Source of the DNA: Gammaproteobacteria bacterium
GTDB lineage: Bacteria; Pseudomonadota; Gammaproteobacteria; Steroidobacterales; Woeseiaceae
Direction: 5' to 3'
NCBI GenBank assembly: GCA_029881015.1
Contig: JAOUNK010000084.1
Span: 1 to 10,429 of the forward strand
DNA: 10,429 nucleotides
A program made the position numbers and the translations under genes. The notes below the pieces were generated by a model. The model saw nothing but the letters and a program-made list of their open reading frames with translations, did not search any database and was not told the DNA's origin. Below are positions 1-7,025 of the stretch, piece after piece (the first letter of the stretch is position 1; each line of letters starts with the position of its first letter).

Positions 1-464
1 AGCCCCTCAGGCACAAGTCACCGCGGATCTACCGCAATGCCTTCATCGCTATTGCCTCGAGCGGTGTCCTGACGCTTGCTCTGGTCAGCCAGGCGGTCAT
101 CGGGATCGACCCCTGGTTCGACCCGCGGTACCTCATTCCGCTGGCCGGTATGATTTTCGCCGGTGCCATGACCACGGTCAGCCTGGCAGGGGAGAGGGTG
201 CAGGCCGAGGTGGCAAGGGGCAGCAGCTATCCGGAAGCGCGGCGCATCGCGATGCAGGCAGCGCTGATCCCGATCATCAATTCGCTGTTTGCCGTAGGGC
301 TGGTGTCGCTGCCCGGAATGATGACGGGGCAGATCCTGTCCGGTGTCTCGCCGATGGTCGCCGCCAAGTACCAGATCGTCGTGATGTCGATGTTGTTCGG
401 CGTAACGGGGATGTCCGCGGCGATGTTCCTTTACCTCGAAAAAAACGACCTGGAGCGCGCGTGA
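1..464 (+). CDS. fetB: FetB/UPF0014-family ABC transporter permease, C-terminal part (5' truncated by window edge)
   Basis: An open frame enters from the left edge (first full codon at 3) and ends with TGA at 462-464, giving 153 visible residues. E. coli FetB is about 260 residues, so roughly the C-terminal 60% is present. At least four hydrophobic segments are visible, roughly residues 12-33, 42-62, 80-112 and 118-148. The stretch PLAGMIFAGAMTTVSLAGER, followed by a cytoplasmic loop and LIPIINSLFAVGLVSLPGMM, is characteristic of the YbbM/FetB permease family. In E. coli FetAB is an inner-membrane ABC exporter linked to iron export and oxidative-stress resistance. The ATPase partner FetA would be expected upstream, outside the window. 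The following regulator gene starts 58 bases downstream on the same strand, and the next genes handle copper, so this is a metal-homeostasis neighbourhood. The family call is firm; the substrate here (iron or another metal) is inferred. Confidence 0.88.
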   Translation, partial: PLRHKSPRIYRNAFIAIASSGVLTLALVSQAVIGIDPWFDPRYLIPLAGMIFAGAMTTVSLAGERVQAEVARGSSYPEARRIAMQAALIPIINSLFAVGLVSLPGMMTGQILSGVSPMVAAKYQIVVMSMLFGVTGMSAAMFLYLEKNDLERA

Positions 465-522
465 AACCGGGTATTCGAATGTCGCATCGTTCCGCCGGCG
501 TACGTAGACTCAAACCCGTGTC

Positions 523-1089
523 ATGAAATTGCAGATCAGGAACATGGTGTGTGATCGCTGCGTGCTGGTCATCCGGCGCACGCTCGAGGAAATGGGCGTA
601 CAGCCAAAGCTGGTCAGGCTGGGCGAAGTCGATCTCGGTGACCAGGTACTGGATGAGGCTCAGCACGACCTGTTTCGCAGAAGAATCGAAGCTCTGGGTT
701 TTGGGCTGATCAGTGACAAAAAGAGTCAGCTCATCGAGAGCATCAAGAAGTACATCATCGTTCTCGTGCAGGAACCCGGCGATATCGAGAGAGTGAGAAT
801 TTCAGATTATCTCAGCGATAAGCTGTTCCATGACTATGCCTACCTGAGCAACCTGTTCTCTTCGGTGGAAGGCGTGACGATCGAGAAGTACTTTATTCTC
901 CAGAAAATTGAAAAGGTCAAAGAGCTCCTGGTCTATGACGAGTTGTCGCTCACGGAAATTGCCGAGCGCCTCGGATACAGCAGCGTTGCGCACCTTAGCC
1001 GGCAGTTCAAGAAGATCACGGGCCAGACACCCTCCGCATTCAGGCAACTTCGCGACACCGGCCTGCGAAAGCCGCTGGATAAAGTGTGA
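523..1089 (+). CDS. AraC-family transcriptional regulator with N-terminal HMA-like CxxC domain, probable metal-responsive regulator of copA
   Basis: The product has 188 residues. Residues 1-75 look like a small ferredoxin-fold metal-binding domain, with strand LQIRNMV leading into C10-D-R-C13, the position of the CxxC ligand pair in HMA domains. Residues about 92-180 form the AraC DNA-binding domain. Its first helix-turn-helix is around 92-136, and the second is the clear LSLTEIAERLGYSSVAHLSR followed by FKKITGQTPSAFR (161-174). There is no cupin-type effector domain, so the CxxC domain is the obvious sensor candidate. The gene precedes copA by 98 bases on the same strand, suggesting that it controls copA. 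I see no good ribosome binding site before ATG 523. An internal ATG at 544 has AGGAA upstream, but starting there would remove the first HMA strand, so I keep 523. G+C is low (111 of 240 bases at 721-960). The AraC fold is certain; metal sensing is inferred. Confidence 0.85.
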   Translation: MKLQIRNMVCDRCVLVIRRTLEEMGVQPKLVRLGEVDLGDQVLDEAQHDLFRRRIEALGFGLISDKKSQLIESIKKYIIVLVQEPGDIERVRISDYLSDKLFHDYAYLSNLFSSVEGVTIEKYFILQKIEKVKELLVYDELSLTEIAERLGYSSVAHLSRQFKKITGQTPSAFRQLRDTGLRKPLDKV

Positions 1090-1090
1090 A

Positions 1091-1120
1091 TTGTGCAAAT
1101 ACCGGCCATCAGGATATAAC
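1091..1120 (+). promoter_or_regulatory. Candidate sigma-70-type promoter for copA
   Basis: TTGTGC (1091-1096) and TATAAC (1115-1120) are separated by 18 bases. This sits just after the regulator stop codon and about 70 bases before the copA start. A second -10-like CATAAT lies at 1140-1145 but has no matching -35. I could not identify a convincing operator. No CueR-style dyad is apparent, which fits control by the adjacent AraC-type protein rather than a MerR-type one. The call rests on consensus resemblance only. Confidence 0.35.
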
Positions 1121-1187
1121 GCAAACTCGCCGGCGCCCACATAATATGGGTAACAGCAGGAGAAACCGCCTGCGGGGAGCCTCACAC

Positions 1188-3410
1188 ATGAAAACCACCC
1201 GTTTGTCGTTGTCCGGGATAAGTTGCGCGGGTTGTGTAGCGCGCGTGGAAACGGCTCTGAACAACGTTGACGGCGTTATCTCCGCTACTGTCAATTTCGC
1301 CGAGCGCACTGCCACGGTTGAGAGCGATGTGCCCACAGAAGTCCTGGTCAAAGCCATCGGTGACGCGGGTTATGAAGCGGCTGAGCTTCGTGGCGCGGAC
1401 GATGAGAGCGAGAAAGAGGCCGCCGAGATGGCCCACTACCGCAAACTGTTGCGCAAGGCATTCGTTGCCGGGTCCCTAGGCTTGCCGCTTTTTGTCTTCG
1501 GTATGTCCGGGTTGCTTCCCGACCCCGAGGACTCGAGTGGCCGATTGTTCTGGCTGGCGGTTGGCGTCGCGACATTTGGCGTGCTTATCTATTCTGGTGG
1601 GCACTTTTTCAGCGGCGCCTGGAAGTCAGCGAAGAACCACAATGCCAACATGGATACGCTGATTGCCCTGGGAACGGGCACCGCCTGGGTGTTCTCGATG
1701 GCTATCGTCGCGGGTCCGGAATGGGTACCTGCCTCTGCACGGCATGCCTATTTTGAAGCGGCCGCGATAATCCTTGCCCTCATCAATTTCGGGGCCGCAC
1801 TCGAAATGCGAGCACGCGGCAAGACCTCGGAGGCAATCAAACGATTGATTGGATTGCAGCCGAAGACGGCTCGGGTAATTCGTAGTGGCGTCGAGACGGA
1901 CATCGCCATAGAGCTGGTGGTCCTGGACGATACCCTGCGGGTGCGGCCCGGCGAACGCATTGCCGTCGATGGCGTCATCATCGACGGGCACTCGAGTATC
2001 GACGAGTCCATGCTTACCGGCGAGCCCGTTCCCGTTCAGAAACGGCCCGGTGACAAAGTCGTTGCAGGGACGATCAACAAACAGGGTTCGTTTCTCTTCC
2101 AGGCCAGGCGCATTGGCAAGGACACTGCTCTGGCGCAGATTATCGAGATGGTCCGCGTGGCGCAGTCATCCAAACCGGCGATTGGACGCCTTGCGGACAA
2201 GGTTTCTGCGGTCTTTGTGCCATCTGTCCTGATCGTCGCGGTTGGTACTTTTCTGGCGTGGTTCAACTTCGGCCCCGCAGAGCAGGCAACGGTGCTGGCT
2301 ATCGTGGCGACAATGACCGTGCTCATTATTGCCTGCCCTTGTGCCCTGGGCCTGGCCACGCCGATCTCCATCATGGTCGGCGTGGGTAAGGCCGCTGAGT
2401 TCGGGGCCCTGGTTCGGAACGGCGATGCACTGCAGCAGGCGGGGCGCCTCGACACGATCATTCTGGATAAGACGGGCACCGTTACCGAGGGCAAGCCCAG
2501 TGTGACCCGAATCATCTCTGCGGGTAGCTGGAGCGAGGAAGAAATTCTGCGGTGGGCCGCCAGCCTCGAAAAAGGTTCCGAACACCCGCTCGCGGAAGCA
2601 ATCGTGAATGCGTCCAACGACCGGCAGGTACCGCTGTTGGAGGCCGAACGGTTCACGGCAATCGCAGGTCGCGGAGTGGAGGCAAGTATCGAAGGCCGAC
2701 TGGTGGTGCTCGGCAGCCGACATCTTATGCATGAGCGCGACATCGACATTGGCGCGGTAGAGGCTGCAGCGACCACGTTGACGCAGAAAGCACAAACGCC
2801 AATGTTTTTGGCGGTAGCAGGCCAGGTGGTCGGGGTCATCAGTGTCGCCGATGGGATCAAGAAGGACTCGGGGGAGGCGATACGCCGCCTGCACGGCATT
2901 GGGCTGAGGGTCGTGCTGTTGACAGGTGACAATGAGGCAACGGCGACTGCGGTGGCGAAAGAGGTCGGGATCGATCAGGTTTTCGCCGAGGTCTTGCCGC
3001 GAGACAAAGCGGACAAGGTGGCCGAACTGCAGCGCCAGGGCCGACGTGTCGGCATGGTTGGCGACGGAATCAACGACGCACCCGCGCTTGCGCAGGCCGA
3101 TGTCGGATTCGCCATTGGTACGGGCACCGACGTGGCGATCGAAAGTGCCGATATAACGCTGATGCGCGGCTCGCTGCACGGCGTCTCCGACGTCATCGAA
3201 ATCTCGCGGAAAACAGTTCGAAATATCAAGCAGAATCTGTTCGGGGCATTTGTCTACAACACACTCGGCATCCCGGTGGCGGCGGGTGTGCTGTTTCCGC
3301 TCACTGGTATCTTGCTCAACCCCATGATTGCCGGAGGGGCCATGGCAATGTCATCGCTGACCGTCGTAAGCAACGCGAATCGCCTGCGCTTTTTCAAGGC
3401 AAAGGGATAA
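1188..3410 (+). CDS. copA: P1B-1-type Cu(+)-exporting ATPase CopA
   Basis: This inner-membrane ATPase pumps Cu(I) from the cytoplasm. I start it at ATG 1188 because GGGGAG lies 8 bases upstream (1174-1179) and the protein then begins directly with an HMA domain. An in-frame GTG at 1086 would add 34 unconserved residues and overlap the regulator. The product has 740 residues. One N-terminal HMA domain carries C13-A-G-C16, followed by paired membrane helices (about 90-200). The actuator domain has T277-G-E-P280. The transport-site CPC is at 383-385 and the phosphorylated aspartate is D427 in DKTGT. The nucleotide-domain HP pair is H466-P467 and the hinge is GDGIND (625-630). The last two helices carry Y690-N691 and M721-S-S, the Cu(I)-type signature that separates CopA from Zn/Cd pumps. 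All catalytic residues are intact. The gene lies between a metal-type regulator and a cupredoxin, probably as an operon with the latter. Confidence 0.96.
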   Translation: MKTTRLSLSGISCAGCVARVETALNNVDGVISATVNFAERTATVESDVPTEVLVKAIGDAGYEAAELRGADDESEKEAAEMAHYRKLLRKAFVAGSLGLPLFVFGMSGLLPDPEDSSGRLFWLAVGVATFGVLIYSGGHFFSGAWKSAKNHNANMDTLIALGTGTAWVFSMAIVAGPEWVPASARHAYFEAAAIILALINFGAALEMRARGKTSEAIKRLIGLQPKTARVIRSGVETDIAIELVVLDDTLRVRPGERIAVDGVIIDGHSSIDESMLTGEPVPVQKRPGDKVVAGTINKQGSFLFQARRIGKDTALAQIIEMVRVAQSSKPAIGRLADKVSAVFVPSVLIVAVGTFLAWFNFGPAEQATVLAIVATMTVLIIACPCALGLATPISIMVGVGKAAEFGALVRNGDALQQAGRLDTIILDKTGTVTEGKPSVTRIISAGSWSEEEILRWAASLEKGSEHPLAEAIVNASNDRQVPLLEAERFTAIAGRGVEASIEGRLVVLGSRHLMHERDIDIGAVEAAATTLTQKAQTPMFLAVAGQVVGVISVADGIKKDSGEAIRRLHGIGLRVVLLTGDNEATATAVAKEVGIDQVFAEVLPRDKADKVAELQRQGRRVGMVGDGINDAPALAQADVGFAIGTGTDVAIESADITLMRGSLHGVSDVIEISRKTVRNIKQNLFGAFVYNTLGIPVAAGVLFPLTGILLNPMIAGGAMAMSSLTVVSNANRLRFFKAKG

Positions 3411-3413
3411 AAC

Positions 3414-3773
3414 ATGACTGTCATACTCGTGAACCTGGGTGGCGTCATTCTGGTCGCCTTTATCGTCTGGTGGTTCTGGATGACGAAAGCGAAGGCGCAG
3501 CGCGCCGGCACGAGCACTATCGACATTCTTGTGGATGGCGGCACGTTCACACCTTCGCGGATCGAGGTGGCGGCCGGCAAGGAAGTGGCACTCAGGTTTT
3601 TCCGTAAGGACGCCAGTCCCTGTGCCGAAAGGGTTGTTTTCGATGAGCTCGGAATCAACGTCGAACTGCCGATCGATCAGCACAAGGACGTCCTGATCAC
3701 AACGCCCGGCGCAGGCGAGTTTTCGTTTACCTGTCAGATGCAGATGTACCGGGGCAGCCTGGTCGCAAAGTAG
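3414..3773 (+). CDS. Membrane-anchored small cupredoxin-domain protein
   Basis: The product has 119 residues and starts 3 bases after the copA stop, so it is almost certainly cotranscribed and translationally coupled with copA. Residues 1-24 form one hydrophobic anchor (VNLGGVILVAFIVWWFW) followed by a basic stretch, predicting a periplasm-facing domain. Residues 35-119 are cupredoxin-like: GGTFTPSRIEVAAGKEVALRF is the usual early strand pair, and GEFSFTCQMQMYRGSLV closes the domain with the C-x-M-x-M ligand loop. Likely copper ligands are C70 in SPCAERVVF, C107, M109 and M111. The classical first histidine of blue copper proteins is not seen; the only histidine is H90. This suggests a thiol/thioether Cu(I) site. 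A role in accepting or buffering copper delivered by CopA is inferred from position. No specific name is justified. Confidence 0.85.
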   Translation: MTVILVNLGGVILVAFIVWWFWMTKAKAQRAGTSTIDILVDGGTFTPSRIEVAAGKEVALRFFRKDASPCAERVVFDELGINVELPIDQHKDVLITTPGAGEFSFTCQMQMYRGSLVAK

Positions 3774-3789
3774 GCGCTTCGCATGCGGA

Positions 3790-3815
3790 TCCGGGGAGCA
3801 GGTTCAAATCCCGGA
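3790..3815 (+). other. Isolated T-arm-like hairpin between the cupredoxin gene and the tRNA-Leu terminator
   Basis: TCCGGG (3790-3795) pairs with CCCGGA (3810-3815) around a 14-base loop that contains GGTTCAAATCC (3801-3811). This fits the tRNA B-box/T-loop consensus (GGTTCRANTCC). No D-arm or anticodon arm can be found upstream, where the cupredoxin gene ends at 3773. It could be a remnant of a tRNA 3' end, a transcript-end structure for the copA operon, or chance. Confidence 0.3.
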
Positions 3816-3818
3816 AGC

Positions 3819-3848
3819 AAAAAAAAGCCCCCTTTTCGAGGGGGCTTT
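3819..3848 (-). terminator. Intrinsic terminator of tRNA-Leu
   Basis: On the minus strand AAAGCCCCC pairs with GGGGGCTTT (9 bp) around a 7-base loop (TCGAAAA), followed by a run of eight T (3826 down to 3819). It starts 8 bases after the tRNA CCA end. On the plus strand only three T follow the stem, so it is mainly directional for the tRNA, though it may also slow transcription arriving from copA. Confidence 0.85.
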
Positions 3849-3856
3849 GCGATGTA

Positions 3857-3943
3857 TGGTGCCCAGGAGAGGACTTGAACCTCCACTACCTTGCGATAAC
3901 TAGCACCTGAAGCTAGCGCGTCTACCAATTCCGCCACCTGGGC
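3857..3943 (-). tRNA. tRNA-Leu (anticodon CAG)
   Basis: The minus strand gives an 87-base class II tRNA. The acceptor stem GCCCAGG (3943-3937) pairs with CCTGGGC, followed by discriminator A and an encoded CCA (3859-3857). The D-loop region reads TGGCGGAATTGGTAGACGC. The anticodon stem CTAGC/GCTAG encloses TTCAGGT, giving anticodon CAG, which reads CUG. A long variable arm typical of Leu tRNA follows (TGCTAGTTATCGCAAGGTA), then the T arm with GGTTCAAGTCC. The gene is convergent with the copA-cupredoxin unit and divergent from rnr. I found no clear promoter elements on its 5' side. Confidence 0.97.
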
Positions 3944-4049
3944 AAGCGAGAACCGCGTACAATTGCAGTTCCTGCGGGTGGCGCACTTTACTGAATGTGG
4001 CCGCCGCCTGTCAAACGACAATTCACGCAAGACACTGGAGCAGCATCAC

Positions 4050-6233
4050 TTGCCTCGAAATTCGAAGAAGAACACGAAGTCCCGCCAGCCGAAGTCCTAC
4101 AAGCACCCGATCCCGGCCCCGAACGACCTTATCGATTTCCTGACAGAAGCGGGTAAGCCCCAAAAGGCAGACGCTATCCTCAAAGCGTTTAACCTGAAAG
4201 GCCAGCGCATGCGGTCCCTGCTCCTGGATAAGCTCCACGCCATGGTCCGCTCCGGGCAGGTGCTCGAGAATCGCCGGGGCGAGTACTGCCTGACGGCGAA
4301 GCTCGATCTCGTGACCGGTGTCGTCAGCGGGCATCGTGATGGCTTCGGCTTCGTCGTGCGTGACGATGGCGCAGGCGACGATGTTTACCTGTCGGCGCGC
4401 GAAATGCGGTCCCTGTTTGACGGCGACCGCGTTGCTATCCGCATCAAAGGTCTGGATCGGCGCGGACGCGCAGAAGGTGAGCTCGTCGAAGTCCTCGATC
4501 GCGGCAAGCGCCAGGTCGCCGGGCAGTTCATCCGGGAACGGGGCATTGGCCTCGTGATTCCGGACAATCCGAAGATCTCGCACCGCATCCTGATTCCGAA
4601 AGACGGTTCGGGTGGCGCGAAACACGGTCAGATGGTCGTCGTGGACATTCTCGATTTCCCGACCCAGATCGAGCAGGCGACCGGCCGCATCGTCGAGGTC
4701 ATCGGCACGCCCGGCGAAAAGGGCATTGCCACGGACATCGCCATTCACTCGAATGCCATTCCCTTCAAGTGGCCAAAGGCCGTGCTCAGCGAGATAGAGA
4801 GGTTCGGCAATTCGGTCCCGGCCAGGGCGAAACAGGGCCGGGTCGACCTGCGCAGTGTCGACCTCGTAACGATCGATGGTGCCGATGCGCGAGATTTTGA
4901 CGACGCCGTCTTCTGTGAGAAGTCCGGCAGCGGCTGGCGCGTGCTGGTCGCGATAGCCGACGTCTCGCATTACGTGGACGTTGGCTCCGCGCTGGATGCG
5001 GAGGCAACTCGTCGCGGCACCTCGGTCTATTTCCCGGACCGTGTGGTGCCGATGCTCCCGGAGATTCTGTCCAACGGCCTGTGTTCGCTGAACCCCAAGG
5101 TCGATCGGCTGTGCATGGTGTGTGAAATGCGCGTGGACAGCGCAGGCAAGGTCACGCGTGCCACGTTTTTCGAAGGCGTCATGCGTTCCAAGGCGAGGCT
5201 TACTTACAGCGACGTCAATGCTCTGCTCGTGGGCACGTCGACGTCGTTCGTGCCCAAAGCCCTGCAGGGATCGATTCGCGAGTTGCATGCGCTTTACAAG
5301 GCCTTTGCGAAGGCGCGCGGGCGTCGCGGCGCTATCGAAATCGATCTCCCGCAGACTAAGTTCAAGCTCAACCGGGATGGCGAGATCGATCGCATTGAAG
5401 TCGTGCCACGCAACGATGCGCATCGACTGATCGAGGAGTGCATGATCGCCGCCAACGTGCAGGCCGCGAAGTTTCTAAAACGTCACCGGATCCCGGGGCT
5501 CTATCGCGTACATGCGAAGCCGGATCCGGACCGCTTCGATGAGTTGCGGCTCTACCTTGTGTCGTTGGGCCTGAAGGTCGCCCACCCGGACCATGTGCAA
5601 CCGCGCGATTTCACGAAGATCATCCGCCAGACTGCCGACCGGCCCGACGCCACCGCAATCATGATGACGATGCTGCGTTCGCTTACCCACGCAGAGTATT
5701 CGCCGACGAACATCGGCCACTTCGGCCTCGCGCTCGAATCCTATGCACACTTCACGTCGCCGATCCGGCGCTATCCGGACCTGCTGGTGCATCGAGCGAT
5801 CCGTCACATCGTACGCGGCGGCAAGCCTGGCAAGTACGATTACAGCGGCCGCGACATGGAGCGGCTCGGGACCGTAACTTCGGCGCACGAAAAGCGCGCG
5901 GAAGACGCGACGCGGGAGGTCGAGGCCTGGCTCAAGTGTCAATACATGGAAGGCCACCTTGGCGACGAGTTCGATGGTGTCATCACGGGCGTTACGAATT
6001 TCGGCGTATTCGTCCAGGTCACCGAGTTGATGGTCGATGGCCTCGTGCATGTCACCAGTCTTACGAACGACTATTACAAGTTCGATACGGGTTCCCAGAG
6101 CCTGGTCGGAGAACGCACCGGGCGGCAATACAGGCTCGGCGATGCGTTGCGCATCCAGGTGAACAAGGTCGACATGGACACGCGACGGATCGATTTCCGA
6201 CTGGCGGAGAAGAGACAGCGCAGGTCCGGGTGA
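4050..6233 (+). CDS. rnr: Ribonuclease R (3'-5' exoribonuclease)
   Basis: RNase R degrades structured RNA processively 3' to 5'. I choose the TTG at 4050 (727 residues) because TGGAG (4036-4040) lies 9 bases upstream and the protein then starts with a basic tail leading into YKHPIPAPNDLIDFL, matching the YENPIPS region of known RNase R. An upstream in-frame TTG at 3963 would give 756 residues but lacks a ribosome binding site and lies close to the tRNA. Domains in order: winged-helix region (about 25-90), two cold-shock domains (about 85-225), RNB catalytic domain (about 255-590) and S1 domain (about 642-716). The metal-binding aspartates in DGADARDFDDA are D276, D282, D284 and D285, with the same spacing as E. 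coli D272/D278/D280/D281. HFTSPIRRYPDLLVHR (567-582) is also intact. The chain ends just after S1, without the long lysine-rich tail of E. coli RNase R. A -10-like TACAAT lies at 3958-3963. rlmB follows after 10 bases. Confidence 0.95.
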   Translation: MPRNSKKNTKSRQPKSYKHPIPAPNDLIDFLTEAGKPQKADAILKAFNLKGQRMRSLLLDKLHAMVRSGQVLENRRGEYCLTAKLDLVTGVVSGHRDGFGFVVRDDGAGDDVYLSAREMRSLFDGDRVAIRIKGLDRRGRAEGELVEVLDRGKRQVAGQFIRERGIGLVIPDNPKISHRILIPKDGSGGAKHGQMVVVDILDFPTQIEQATGRIVEVIGTPGEKGIATDIAIHSNAIPFKWPKAVLSEIERFGNSVPARAKQGRVDLRSVDLVTIDGADARDFDDAVFCEKSGSGWRVLVAIADVSHYVDVGSALDAEATRRGTSVYFPDRVVPMLPEILSNGLCSLNPKVDRLCMVCEMRVDSAGKVTRATFFEGVMRSKARLTYSDVNALLVGTSTSFVPKALQGSIRELHALYKAFAKARGRRGAIEIDLPQTKFKLNRDGEIDRIEVVPRNDAHRLIEECMIAANVQAAKFLKRHRIPGLYRVHAKPDPDRFDELRLYLVSLGLKVAHPDHVQPRDFTKIIRQTADRPDATAIMMTMLRSLTHAEYSPTNIGHFGLALESYAHFTSPIRRYPDLLVHRAIRHIVRGGKPGKYDYSGRDMERLGTVTSAHEKRAEDATREVEAWLKCQYMEGHLGDEFDGVITGVTNFGVFVQVTELMVDGLVHVTSLTNDYYKFDTGSQSLVGERTGRQYRLGDALRIQVNKVDMDTRRIDFRLAEKRQRRSG

Positions 6234-6243
6234 TGGGCAGGTC

Positions 6244-6996
6244 ATGAGTAAATCCCACTACATAACCGGCTTGCGGGCCGTCGAGCAGTTACTGGCGGCA
6301 GAGTCGGCCGATATTCGCCGCATTTTTGCGGAGTACCAGACGGCAAACCCCCGGGTGGAGGCCGTGATCAAGGCGGCGCGCCAGAGCGGCATTGAAATCC
6401 AGGCCGCGAATCGCGCCCGGCTGACGCAGATCAGCGGCGAAGCCCGTCATCAGGGGGTGGTGGCAGAGGTGCGCCGCAGCACGGTCCTGGATGAAAGCGG
6501 GCTGCGGACGCTGGTCGAGGCCCGGCTGGAAAGTGGCAAGCCGCTGCTGTTGCTGGTCCTCGACGGTGTGCAGGACCCGCACAACCTCGGGGCCTGCATG
6601 CGCACTGCGGATGCGGCAGGCGTGGATGCCGTGATCGTGCCTCGGCACGGCGCGGCGGGCCTCGGACCGACCGTCAGCAAGGTGGCGGCCGGAGCGGCGG
6701 AGCAGCTGCCCTTCGTGCCGGTCGGCAACGTCGGCAAGGTGCTGGCCTGGCTTGGCGACTATGGCGTACGTCGCGTCGGCACCAGCGACAAAGCCGATTC
6801 CAGCCTCTATGAGGCCGATTTGAGTGGCTCCGTGGCACTGGTTATGGGCCGTGAGCACACCGGACTCGGCAAGGGCATCGCCAGCCGCTGTGACACGCTC
6901 GTCAGCCTGCCCATGCAGGGTGTCGTCTCCAGCCTGAACGTTTCCGTGGCTACGGGTATCTGCCTGTATGAAATCGCCCGGCAGCGATCCTTGTAA
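6244..6996 (+). CDS. rlmB: 23S rRNA (guanosine(2251)-2'-O)-methyltransferase RlmB (SPOUT/TrmH family)
   Basis: RlmB uses S-adenosylmethionine to methylate the 2'-OH of G2251 in the P loop of 23S rRNA. The product has 250 residues, close to the E. coli length (about 243). The N-terminal substrate-binding domain (1-75) begins YITGLRAVEQLL and includes HQGVVAEV. The knotted SPOUT domain has motif 1 LDGVQDPHNLGACMRTADAAG (107-126, with N114 and R120). Motif 2 is ALVMGREHTGL (198-208, with E204) and motif 3 is VVSSLNVSVATGI (227-239, with N232). Motif 2 reads GREHTGL rather than the GAEGEGM of E. coli, but the conserved glutamate is kept. The gene begins 10 bases after rnr, the classic rnr-rlmB pairing, and its stop codon overlaps a likely promoter for rpsF. 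Confidence 0.95.
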   Translation: MSKSHYITGLRAVEQLLAAESADIRRIFAEYQTANPRVEAVIKAARQSGIEIQAANRARLTQISGEARHQGVVAEVRRSTVLDESGLRTLVEARLESGKPLLLLVLDGVQDPHNLGACMRTADAAGVDAVIVPRHGAAGLGPTVSKVAAGAAEQLPFVPVGNVGKVLAWLGDYGVRRVGTSDKADSSLYEADLSGSVALVMGREHTGLGKGIASRCDTLVSLPMQGVVSSLNVSVATGICLYEIARQRSL

Positions 6997-7019
6997 TGGG
7001 GCAGGACCTTCGGTAGGAT
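6991..7019 (+). promoter_or_regulatory. Candidate sigma-70 promoter for the rpsF-rpsR-rplI operon
   Basis: TTGTAA (6991-6996), which includes the rlmB stop codon, and TAGGAT (7014-7019) are 17 bases apart. Each matches 4 of 6 consensus positions. Initiation near 7026 would give a leader of about 98 bases before rpsF containing two hairpins. The assignment is by consensus and position only. Confidence 0.4.
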
Positions 7020-7025
7020 TCGCGT

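Noticed and set aside
473..480. ATTCGAAT palindrome upstream of the AraC gene as an operator
   Set aside because: An 8-base palindrome is expected by chance, and no second copy occurs near copA.
1156..1173. GCAGG/CCTGC inverted repeat in the copA leader
   Set aside because: It has only five base pairs around eight unpaired bases in GC-rich sequence and cannot be distinguished from chance.
1086..1187. Upstream GTG extension of CopA (34 extra residues)
   Set aside because: It overlaps the regulator stop codon, lacks a ribosome binding site and adds sequence before the HMA domain; ATG 1188 has GGGGAG at good spacing.
2036..3179. Long overlapping minus-strand frames opposite copA (298 and 337 codons)
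   Set aside because: They are shadow frames of the CopA coding sequence with low-complexity Arg/Ser/Pro composition and no family resemblance.
3734..4030. Minus-strand 98-codon frame across the tRNA-Leu region
   Set aside because: It reads straight through the tRNA gene and its terminator; tRNA genes commonly give such spurious translations.
4023..5423. Long open frame (466 codons) on the minus strand opposite rnr
   Set aside because: It lies entirely antisense to RNase R, has no recognisable domain and arises from high G+C codon bias. rnr is unambiguous on the plus strand.
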